Under the pieces are notes generated by a model. That model was given only the letters and a program-made list of their open reading frames with translations. It searched no databases and was not told the DNA's origin. 64,000 nt of DNA from the NCBI GenBank assembly GCA_963666865.1, contig OY763072.1, positions 4,340,001-4,404,000 of the forward strand, given 5' to 3'. Below, piece after piece: positions 56,009-63,286 of this stretch. The position numbers were made by a program, and so were the translations under genes. The DNA comes from Bin87 sp963666865. Lineage in GTDB: Bacteria > Chloroflexota > Dehalococcoidia > Lucifugimonadales > UBA3495. Within the stretch, counting starts at the first letter, position 1. Each line of letters begins with the position of its first letter.

Positions 56009-58426
56009 ATGGCGATCAAGGAAGACCGGACGGCAGCGGATGTGCGGGCGTTGCAGGACCGCCTCACCAGGCTGAGCGAGGCCAGCCTGCGCATCAACGA
56101 GGACCTGGACTATCACAGCGTGCTCGAAGAGGTCACCAACAGCGCCCGCATCCTGACGGGCGCGAAGTACGCCGCAACAACGGTCCTCGACGGCGCCGAC
56201 CCGCTGGAGGAGTTCGTCACCTCCGGCTTGACGCCGGAAGAACACCGTCACCTGGCGGCATTGCCGGAAAGTGAGCGACTCTTCCGTTACCTGAACGATG
56301 TGCCGGACCCGCTCCGCATCAACGATTTGGCCTCATATCTGAGGCCGCTGGGCCTGGCGGAGTGGAGTCCTCCCGTGGCCGTGGCTTCCCTGCTGGTGGC
56401 TCCCATCCGCAGCAAAGGCGTGCGGTTGGGTTCCATATACGTGACGAAAGGGGAAACGGGCAGCGAGTTCACCCGGGAGGACGAGGACACCCTGGTGATG
56501 TTCGCGTCCCAGGCGGCGCTGGTCATCGCCAACGCCCGGAGATATCGGGACGAGCAGCGCGCCAGGACCGACCTGGAGGCCCTGATAAGCACGTGCCCGG
56601 TGGGAGTCGTGGTCTTCGACGCGAAATCGGGAGCGCCGGTGTCCTACAACCGCGAGACACTGCGGATAGTAGAGGGCATCCGGCCGCCGGATCAACCGGT
56701 CGAGCAGATGATGGACATTCTGAGCATCCGGCGGATTGATGGACGGGAGGTCTCCCTGGAGGAGTTCCCGCTGGCGCACCGGCTGAGGACCTACACCGCG
56801 TTGCGCGCCGAGGAAGTCGTGCTGAGGGCGCCCGGCGGCGGGTCGGTGACGGTGCTGGTGAACGCCACCTCAATCTACTCGGAGGACGGAAACGAGATGG
56901 CGTCGGTGGTCGTGACGCTCCAGGACATGACGCCCCTGGAAGATTTGGAAAGGCTCCGGGCGGAATTCCTGGGTCTGGTCAGCTATGAACTGCGGACCCC
57001 GCTGGCCTCCATCAAAGGTTCGGCGGCGACCCTGCTGGACGAGTCGGCAAACCTGAACCCCGCAGAGACCCGCCAGTTCCACACCATCATCAATGACCAG
57101 GCCGACCGGATGCGCCGGATGATAAGCGACCTGCTGGACACGGCTCATATCGAGTCCGGCACTCTATCGGTCAGCCCGGAGCCTTCGGAGGTTGCGACAC
57201 TGGTGGAGCAGGCCGGAGCTTCGTTCGTCAGGGGAGGGAGCCGGAACGACCTCCAAGTGGATCTGCCGGCAGAACTCCCCGCCGTGATGGCAGACCGGGC
57301 GCGCGTAATCCAGGTGATCAGCAACCTGTGGTCCAACGCAACCAGAAACGCGCCGGGGTTATCCGCCATCAGGGTCAGCGCCAAGCACGATGGTTTACAC
57401 GTCGCGATTTCGGTGGTGGCCGAAGGGTGGGGACTGCCGCCCGACCAACTGCCCAATCTGTTCCGGAAATACTCCCGTATTGATGGCGGCATGGTCGAAC
57501 GGGACATCGCCGGGTACGGTCTGGGACTGTCCATCTGCAAGGGGATCGTTGAAGCCCACGGCGGCCGGATCTGGGCGGAAAGCGAAGGCCCCGACCGGGG
57601 CGTCCGCTTCACCTTCACGATCCCCGTCGCCGACCAGTCTAACCAGCAAGACCCCGCCCATTTCGACCGACCGGCCAGCGGCTCGCGCCCCGGAGAAGTT
57701 GGTCCGGCGCGCATCCTGGTGATGGAGGACGATCCCCAGACGCTGAGGCACGTGCGCGACATCCTTTCCAGGGACGGTTACACCACGATATTCGCCACCG
57801 GCCCCGATGATGCGCTTCACCAGATGGAGTCGGAAAAACCCCAACTCGCCCTTTTGGATCTGACGCTGCCCGGCGCCGACGGTTTCCAGTTGATGAAGGA
57901 CATCCTCGACATCGCCGACGTGCCGGTGATCTGTCTCTCCGCACACGGGAGGGACCAGGACGTTGAGCGCGCCCTCGACCTGGGCGCCGCCGACTACATG
58001 GTCAAACCATTCTCGCCCACGGAGTTGACGGCGCGAATCAGGGCTGCCCTGCGCAAGGCGGCCGCGGCCGACCTCGGCGATGAGGCGTCGCCATTCGCGC
58101 TGGGCGACCTGACCATCGACTATGCCCAGCGCCGGGTGAAAATCACGGGGCAGCCCGTCCATCTGACCCCCATCGAGTACGAAATGCTGCGCGTGCTGTC
58201 GCTGAACGGCGGGCGGCCGATGTCCCACGAGCAGTTGTTGCGGCGCGTTTGGCGCGTGACCAGCTCCGGCGATCCCCAGGTGGTTCGCACTCATATGCGC
58301 CGGCTCAGGCGCAAGTTGGGCGACGACGCCGACAGCCCACGGTACATCTTCACCGAGCCGAGGGTTGGCTACCGTATGCCGGAGTCGTATGCTGCGGGAC
58401 CATCATCGGGCAGCCGGTTCAGGTAA
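56009..58426 (+). CDS. Fused GAF-PAS-histidine kinase-receiver-winged helix protein with degenerate kinase
   Basis: 805 residues from ATG 56009 (CGGAGGTGAGC). Order: coiled coil, GAF (~40-170), PAS-like (~190-310), HisKA-like (~315-380), HATPase-like (~410-540), receiver (~567-685) and OmpR-type winged helix (~700-790). The H box reads V-S-Y-E-L-R-T-P-L, so the phospho-accepting His is Tyr326. The G1 box is V-A-E-G-W-G with Ala471 where Asp is required. The G2 box (Y-G-L-G-L-S-I) is intact. The receiver keeps M-E-D-D, Asp617 and Lys666, and the winged helix is complete. It looks like a DNA-binding regulator with a non-catalytic kinase half acting as sensor. Confidence 0.88.
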   Translation: MAIKEDRTAADVRALQDRLTRLSEASLRINEDLDYHSVLEEVTNSARILTGAKYAATTVLDGADPLEEFVTSGLTPEEHRHLAALPESERLFRYLNDVPDPLRINDLASYLRPLGLAEWSPPVAVASLLVAPIRSKGVRLGSIYVTKGETGSEFTREDEDTLVMFASQAALVIANARRYRDEQRARTDLEALISTCPVGVVVFDAKSGAPVSYNRETLRIVEGIRPPDQPVEQMMDILSIRRIDGREVSLEEFPLAHRLRTYTALRAEEVVLRAPGGGSVTVLVNATSIYSEDGNEMASVVVTLQDMTPLEDLERLRAEFLGLVSYELRTPLASIKGSAATLLDESANLNPAETRQFHTIINDQADRMRRMISDLLDTAHIESGTLSVSPEPSEVATLVEQAGASFVRGGSRNDLQVDLPAELPAVMADRARVIQVISNLWSNATRNAPGLSAIRVSAKHDGLHVAISVVAEGWGLPPDQLPNLFRKYSRIDGGMVERDIAGYGLGLSICKGIVEAHGGRIWAESEGPDRGVRFTFTIPVADQSNQQDPAHFDRPASGSRPGEVGPARILVMEDDPQTLRHVRDILSRDGYTTIFATGPDDALHQMESEKPQLALLDLTLPGADGFQLMKDILDIADVPVICLSAHGRDQDVERALDLGAADYMVKPFSPTELTARIRAALRKAAAADLGDEASPFALGDLTIDYAQRRVKITGQPVHLTPIEYEMLRVLSLNGGRPMSHEQLLRRVWRVTSSGDPQVVRTHMRRLRRKLGDDADSPRYIFTEPRVGYRMPESYAAGPSSGSRFR

Positions 58427-58441
58427 CCATTGAATAATCTG

Positions 58442-59299
58442 ATGCAAGGTAAAATCTGTCTCATCACCGGCGGCAGCGATGGCATCGGCTACGCGGCCTC
58501 CCGCGAGTTGGCCCGTCTCGGCGCCAGGGTCGTCATCGTAGGCCGCAACGCCGCCAAGACCGAAGCCGCAGCGCGGCGGATCATCGCCGACACGGGCAAC
58601 CCGGCCGTTGAGTGCCTTTTGGCCGACCTTTCGTCCCAACGTGAGGTGCGTCGCGTCGCCGCCGAAGCGATGGAACTGTTGCCCCATCTGGACGTGCTGT
58701 TGAACAATGCCGGGGCCATCTTTCTGTCCGACCGGCGCAGCGCCGATGGCATCGAGATGACCTTCGCGTTGAACCACCTGAGCTACTTCCTGCTGACCGG
58801 CCTGCTGCTCGAACATCTGCGGAAAGCGCCACGGGCCCGGATCATCAACGTATCCTCTTGCGCCCATGAATCGCCGGGCAGGTTCCGGCTGGAAGACCTG
58901 CCCAAGCCTGCCGGCAATGGGGGATATGGAGCCTACAAACGCTCCAAGCTCTGCAACATCCTGTTCACCTACGAGCTCGCGCGGCGACTGGAAGGCGAGA
59001 ACATCACGGTGAATGCCCTGCATCCCGGCCTGGTTCGGACCAACATCGCCCGCAACAATGGGTTGCTGGGTCGCGTGGTCAATTTCTTCATCGGAGTTCG
59101 CGGCATTGCCCCCGACCAGGGAGCGGAGACGCCGGTGTACCTGGCCGCATCGCCCGCAGTGGAGGGTGTGTCCGGCAAGTATTTCGTGGACTGCCATCCG
59201 GTACCGTCGGCCAGAATCAGCTACGATGCGGAACTGGCTGCCCGGCTGTGGGATCTGAGCGCGTCCCTCACCACCGCTGGCGAGCCGCCGGCCCGCTGA
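58442..59299 (+). CDS. Short-chain dehydrogenase/reductase, retinol dehydrogenase-like
   Basis: 285 residues from ATG 58442 (TTG 58430 also possible). SDR motifs: L-I-T-G-G-S-D-G-I-G at the N-terminus, L-L-N-N-A-G in the middle, V-S-S-C-A-H and the catalytic Y-K-R-S-K, then L-H-P-G-L-V-R-T. It uses NAD(P)H on a carbonyl or alcohol; substrate unknown. It begins 15 bases after the regulator gene. Confidence 0.88.
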   Translation: MQGKICLITGGSDGIGYAASRELARLGARVVIVGRNAAKTEAAARRIIADTGNPAVECLLADLSSQREVRRVAAEAMELLPHLDVLLNNAGAIFLSDRRSADGIEMTFALNHLSYFLLTGLLLEHLRKAPRARIINVSSCAHESPGRFRLEDLPKPAGNGGYGAYKRSKLCNILFTYELARRLEGENITVNALHPGLVRTNIARNNGLLGRVVNFFIGVRGIAPDQGAETPVYLAASPAVEGVSGKYFVDCHPVPSARISYDAELAARLWDLSASLTTAGEPPAR

Positions 59300-59861
59300 A
59301 AATTTCGGGAAGGACTGTCGGCCACACCGACAGCCTCTGCGATGCCCACCGCTCTGGCGCCGACCATCCGACCGTACCGGGCAATCGCATCATAACTCGC
59401 GCAATCGTCATTCTATTGGCACGAGGTTGCGCCTATCGGGGCGCCCCAGGTGAGGTTCCGGGCCGACTCTCCCGTGGCGAAATGGACCTGAAGATAGCGA
59501 GGTTGGGTCGGCATTTTGACTGGCGCCGGCTGTGGTGTCCAACCCTCCAACCTTGTGGGCCGGCATCTCCCGGTGTCGCCGAACCACAGCACGACGTACA
59601 CTCCAAATCCTGCGGCCCCAGGATCCCGAGTTACTTGGCGATCAGCTGACTCTGAACCGCTGTCCAAAACGTCAGGGGGACTACAGAGCATGACGGACGT
59701 GAACACCGTCCTCGATGGGCCTTGGTCTGCTCCCGATTCCAAGCAACCCGGGCGACAAGCCGATGCTTCAGGGAGGGGCGCATATCGCCTCGTGCCCGAA
59801 CGGATCGCCGGAGAAGAGGTCGGTCCCCATGTGTTGGCGCCAACTATCCATGCTTGAGTAG
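59300..59861. other. Long intergenic stretch, no convincing gene
   Basis: CTGTCGG-CCACA-CCGACAG (59317-59335) forms a strong hairpin soon after the SDR stop and may act as a terminator without a T-run. On the minus strand 59413-59742 is open, with a V-Y-V-V-L-W-F-G-D phrase that looks protein-like, but there is no start or RBS I trust. It may be a gene remnant. Nothing else is recognisable. Confidence 0.4.
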
Positions 59862-59996
59862 TTAGGATTCGCAGAATTGCTTGTCGCCTTCGGAAAGGAC
59901 AGCGCCCGAGGCCGTAAGGACCTCCTCAATCTCGGGATGCCCCATGGACCGGGACAGGCGCAGCATTGATTGGCCCTGGGAGTCAGTCCGTAGCGT
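59862..59996 (-). pseudogene. Cut-off C-terminal ankyrin repeat of the adjacent lipoprotein
   Basis: Past the TGA at 59999-59997 the same frame stays open for 45 codons. It reads T-D-S-Q-G-Q-S-M-L-R-L-S then H-P-E-I-E-E-V-L and G-A-V-L-S, an ankyrin unit, and ends at TAA 59864-59862. Against the other repeats the junction shows a one-base loss (GGCGC-GAGGTGAACG for GGCGCCGACGTGAACG) and a nearby gain of four bases. Confidence 0.7.
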
Positions 59997-60839
59997 TCAC
60001 CTCGCGCCCGCCTCTTTGAGAAACCTGACGATCTCCATTTCTCCCCGCAATTTTCCATACCGGGTCGCTTTCTCGAGAACAGTATTTCCCTGTGCGTCCC
60101 TGGCGTTCACGTCGGCGCCCGCCTCCACGAGAATCCTGACGGCCTCCAATTCTCCCTTCCAGATCGCATGCATGAGAACAGGATTTCCCTGTGAGTCTCT
60201 GGCGTTCACGTCGGCGCCCACCTCCATGAGCATCTCGAGAGCTTTCGGGTCGAACTGCGGACAAGTCCTATGAAATAATTCACAGGGCTTCGTCATCGAA
60301 AGGGCTGCGAAGAGCATTGGGTTTCCGTAGCGGTTCCTGGCGTTCACGTCGGCGCCCGCTTCCACGAGAATCCTGACGACCTCCAATTCTCCATGATTGA
60401 TCGCTGTATGGAGAACAGGATCTCCCTGTGAGTCCCTGGCGTTCACGTCGGCTCCGGCCTCCACGAGAATCCTGACGGCCTCCAATGGTCCCCGCCAGAT
60501 CGCTTCACTGAGAACGGGATTTCCCCGTGAGGTCGTGGCGTTCACGTCGGCGCCGGCCTCCACGAGAAACCTGACGATCTCCAATTCTCCCTCCCAGATC
60601 GCCGTACTGAAAACAGGATCTCCCTGTGAGTCCCTGGCGTTCACGTCGGCGCCGCCGGCCACAAAGCCCCGCACTTCCTTGATATTGCCCTGTCGGACGG
60701 CTTCTTCCAGGTTCCAGGCCGGAGAAGCATAGGTTAATGCTCCTCCGCCGCAGGCGGCAGAGGCCATCAGGGTCGTGACCAGAGCCGCTGTTGCCAACAG
60801 CGCATTGGGTGAGTTGCGTATCCCTTGGCGGCTATCCAT
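59997..60839 (-). CDS. Ankyrin-repeat lipoprotein, apparently truncated
   Basis: 280 residues. The N-terminus has a signal peptide with lipobox A-S-A-A-C (Cys ~30). Residues ~43-280 are about seven ankyrin repeats of the type V-N-A-R-D-S-Q-G-D-P-V-L with E-(A/V)-V-R-I-L-V-E-A-G-A-D. One unit (~185-215) has a longer loop with two Cys. The repeats are very similar at DNA level, so the array is recent or homogenised. An exported protein-binding role is likely. The last repeat is lost to a frameshift. Confidence 0.85.
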   Translation of the reverse strand: MDSRQGIRNSPNALLATAALVTTLMASAACGGGALTYASPAWNLEEAVRQGNIKEVRGFVAGGADVNARDSQGDPVFSTAIWEGELEIVRFLVEAGADVNATTSRGNPVLSEAIWRGPLEAVRILVEAGADVNARDSQGDPVLHTAINHGELEVVRILVEAGADVNARNRYGNPMLFAALSMTKPCELFHRTCPQFDPKALEMLMEVGADVNARDSQGNPVLMHAIWKGELEAVRILVEAGADVNARDAQGNTVLEKATRYGKLRGEMEIVRFLKEAGAR

Positions 60840-61501
60840 ACTCTTCTCCCCCTCGTGTCAGTGTTCACGGTCGGGTCCGTTGAGAAAGTCGCTGAACGGG
60901 AGCCGGATCTACCAAATCCAACCTGCCCGGCGGCGTGCTCACCGACAGATTAGTCGGCGGGAAGGGCCTGGTGGAAACCACCGGGCGAGCACCGAGGCGG
61001 CAGGCGGCGTCGTTGCACCCTTCCACTCGCACCACCCAATCGCCTAGCCCGACCGGGTGAAACTGGCGACGGTATTGGCGGTGGTGAGGCTATCATCCGG
61101 CAGGAAATTCTTTTTGATGCGACGTCACCCCTGGAGCTGTTCCCAGGATGCAGGCAATTTGGAGCCTGTTTTGCGGACCAGCATTATAGGCCACGGAGCG
61201 TATTATATACGCATTATTCATCCCTATTTATATATGATTATCGGTGTATTTTCGTAATCGCAAGCACGATTGGCCGGCATAGGCCAACGGCTCCCGGTAC
61301 TTGACGCCCACCGGGCGGGCCCGGTTGGGCGGGACCGGGACGGCGCTGCGCTCTCCAACCAACGGCGACGCGATGCGGCGGCGGGCGTCCCGGTCCGATA
61401 CGAATACCGGGTGGACGCAGATGGAACTTCTTTACGCTATCATGGGTTCAGTATCTCGATGAACGGCATCGCGGACCCGAGCGGACGCAGGAGGAAGTAC
61501 C
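60840..61501. other. Long intergenic stretch with an AT-rich block
   Basis: No convincing gene. Bases ~61190-61262 are strikingly AT-rich for this genome and contain GCGTAT-TAT-ATACGC, a perfect 6-bp stem, and TTTATATATG. A promoter or protein-binding region is possible. TATCAT at 61438 may belong to a promoter for the gene at 61502. Confidence 0.4.
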
Positions 61502-61915
61502 TTGGCAACACTGAACCCAGCAGAGGTGAATGAATTTCTGTCCCAGCCCCGAACGGCGCAACTGGTCACCATGTATGCCGCCGGCACTCCCCACGTGGCG
61601 CCGGTCTGGTTCCTTTGGGATAACGGTCGGGCTTTGGTGATGGCCGACCGAGCGGCGGTCAAGGTGCGCAACATTCGTCGCAATTCCGCCGTGGCCCTAT
61701 GCGTCCCCACCGCGGATCACCCCTATTCGTTTGTGACCATCGAGGGCACGGCTGAGATCACCGACGGCGGGCGGGACGACATGGTGCGCCGGACCTGCGT
61801 CCTCTACGAGGGAGACGAGCGAGGCGCCGAGTTCGCCGCGGAGCTTCTGGCAGACGAACGGCTGACCCTGATCGTCATTACCCCCGGTCGTTTCATCTCC
61901 TGGAAAGAGGACTAG
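61502..61915 (+). CDS. PNPOx-like/F420-dependent split-barrel protein
   Basis: 137 residues, TTG start at 61502 after AGGAGGAAG. Split-barrel flavin-binding fold: F-L-S-Q-P-R-T-A-Q-L-V-T, G-T-P-H-V-A-P-V-W-F, V-K-V-R-N-I-R-R-N-S-A-V-A-L and V-T-I-E-G-T-A-E-I. This group includes F420- and FMN-dependent reductases and biliverdin reductases. The cofactor cannot be fixed from sequence alone. The TAG stop begins the repeat at 61913. Confidence 0.85.
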   Translation: MATLNPAEVNEFLSQPRTAQLVTMYAAGTPHVAPVWFLWDNGRALVMADRAAVKVRNIRRNSAVALCVPTADHPYSFVTIEGTAEITDGGRDDMVRRTCVLYEGDERGAEFAAELLADERLTLIVITPGRFISWKED

Positions 61916-62124
61916 GGCGTGTCGTCAAATTATCCCGTCATTCCTGCGAAAGCAGGAATCCAGAAACGCCGCGCAGCAGTCAACGTGAATAGGTCAAAGA
62001 TTCCTGGATACCGGCTTTCGCCGGTATGACGGATTTTGAATGCCGGTATGACGGATTTTGAATTGCGACGGCGCCGCAAATCTGAACAGATACGCTTGAC
62101 AGCTTAATTTGACGACAGGCCCTG
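61913..62124. mobile_element. MITE-like element with 19-bp inverted ends
   Basis: Left end TAGGGCGTGTCGTCAAATTA; right end, in inverse, CAGGGCCTGTCGTCAAATTA. The left TAG is the stop of the split-barrel gene. The core has CGTCATTCCTGC-GAAA-GCAGGAATCCAG and CTGGATACCGGC-TTTC-GCCGGTATGACGG. A 22-bp unit (GCCGGTATGACGGATTTTGAA) is doubled near 62020-62062. Confidence 0.88.
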
Positions 62125-62131
62125 AGGAAGC

Positions 62132-62899
62132 TCAGGAAATTTCGATGCCGACGGGGCAGTGATCGGATCCCATCACGTCGGGCAGTATGAAGGCATCGGT
62201 CAAGTTGGAAGCGAAATCGCTGTCGGTGAAGAAGTAGTCGATGCGCCAGCCCACGTTCCGGTCCCGCGCGCGAGTCACCTGGTTCCACCAGCTGTAGTTG
62301 TGCGGTTCCTGGTTGAACCGGCGAAAGGTGTCGATGTAGCCGTGTTCCAGGAAGGTGTCCATCCAGGCCCGTTCCTCCGGCAGGAAGCCGGAAATCTTCG
62401 CGTTTTCCTTGGGCCGGGCCAGGTCGATTTCCTTGTGGGCGGTATTCACGTCGCCGCACACAACCACACTGCGCCCTTCCCGTCGCAGCTTGTCCACGTA
62501 ATCCAGGAAGGCATCGTAGAACTCCATTTTGTAACGCAGCCGTTCGGCGGATTGCTTGCCGTTGGGGAAATAGATGCCCAGGAACACGAAATCGTCGAAG
62601 TCGGCGACGATGGTGCGCCCCTCGCTGTCGAACCGCTCGACGCCCAGGCCGAAGCTGACGCTGCGGGGTGTATGCCCTTCGCGGGTGTAGAGGCCCACGC
62701 CGCTGTAACCCTTTCGCTCCGGAGTGGTGAACCAGTTTGAATAGCCCTCCACCTGCTTCAGGGCGGTGGGCAACTGGGATTCGTGGGCCTTGGTTTCCTG
62801 GAGGCACAGCACGTCGGGCTGCGCTTCCTGAAACCACTCAAGGAAACCCTTCTTGTGAGCTGCCCGAATGCCGTTAACGTTCCACGAAATTAGCCTCAT
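62132..62899 (-). CDS. xth: Exodeoxyribonuclease III
   Basis: 255 residues, AP endonuclease/3'-exonuclease of base-excision repair. Endonuclease/exonuclease/phosphatase fold with all motifs: I-S-W-N-V-N-G-I-R-A, L-C-L-Q-E-T-K, the D-V-N-T-A-H-K-E-I-D-L active site, W-R-I-D-Y-F-F and G-S-D-H-C-P-V-G at the C-terminus. Normal length for ExoIII. Single gene on this strand, between two repeat elements. Confidence 0.94.
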   Translation of the reverse strand: MRLISWNVNGIRAAHKKGFLEWFQEAQPDVLCLQETKAHESQLPTALKQVEGYSNWFTTPERKGYSGVGLYTREGHTPRSVSFGLGVERFDSEGRTIVADFDDFVFLGIYFPNGKQSAERLRYKMEFYDAFLDYVDKLRREGRSVVVCGDVNTAHKEIDLARPKENAKISGFLPEERAWMDTFLEHGYIDTFRRFNQEPHNYSWWNQVTRARDRNVGWRIDYFFTDSDFASNLTDAFILPDVMGSDHCPVGIEIS

Positions 62900-63067
62900 G
62901 CTACTCCCTCAGCGACACCCTCCCCGGAGGGAGAGGGGGAAATTGAATTGCCCTCCGCGCCCGATTTTAGCACACGGGCGGTATTGGAAGCCCGTCAAGA
63001 GTTGGGGAACTGTTCCGGCTTGCTGTGGTGACCCAGCCAAATTTGCTTCGTGGATGGCTGGCGCTGG

Positions 63068-63188
63068 TAGGGCTGTGCAAAACAGCAAGTCCGTCATTCC
63101 GGCGAAAGCCGGAATCCAGTAGCGTTTTCTGGACTCCGGCTTTCGCCGGAGTGACGATTTAAGGGCAAGCGAGTTTTGCACAGGGCTA
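63068..63188. mobile_element. MITE-like element upstream of the COG0523 gene
   Basis: Ends TAGGGCTGTGCAAAAC and, in inverse, TAGCCCTGTGCAAAAC. The core has CGTCATTCCGGC-GAAA-GCCGGAATCCAG and CTGGACTCCGGC-TTTC-GCCGGAGTGACG, spaced only 7 bases apart (the shortest spacer of the family). Confidence 0.85.
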
Positions 63189-63203
63189 CGCCGGGTGTGT
63201 TGG

Positions 63204-63232
63204 TTGACAGCGACAGCGCGGCAGTGTAATAT
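63204..63232 (+). promoter_or_regulatory. Promoter of the COG0523 gene
   Basis: TTGACA (63204-63209) and TAATAT (63227-63232) with a 17-base spacer, 54 bases before ATG 63287. The start point would fall just before or inside the operator palindrome. Confidence 0.85.
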
Positions 63233-63240
63233 CCCCTGTT

Positions 63241-63269
63241 ACCTAATTGATACCTCATATCAATTAGGT
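63241..63269. promoter_or_regulatory. Perfect 12+12 palindromic operator, possibly Zur/Fur-type
   Basis: ACCTAATTGATA and TATCAATTAGGT are exact complements separated by CCTCA. The site is immediately downstream of the promoter, overlapping the expected transcription start, which fits repression. The T-G-A-T-A...T-A-T-C-A core and the COG0523 gene downstream suggest a zinc- or metal-responsive repressor. The regulator is not in the window. Confidence 0.75.
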
Positions 63270-63286
63270 CTGAAGGAGGATTCTAT

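Noticed and set aside
59997..59999. The UGA after the ankyrin repeats as a third selenocysteine codon
   Set aside because: There is no C-x-x-U or other redox motif, and the DNA around it is best explained by small indels relative to the sister repeats.
28758..63188. A CRISPR array made of the recurring hairpins
   Set aside because: The copies are kilobases apart, lie between genes, and have inverted ends; there are no regular spacers and no cas genes.
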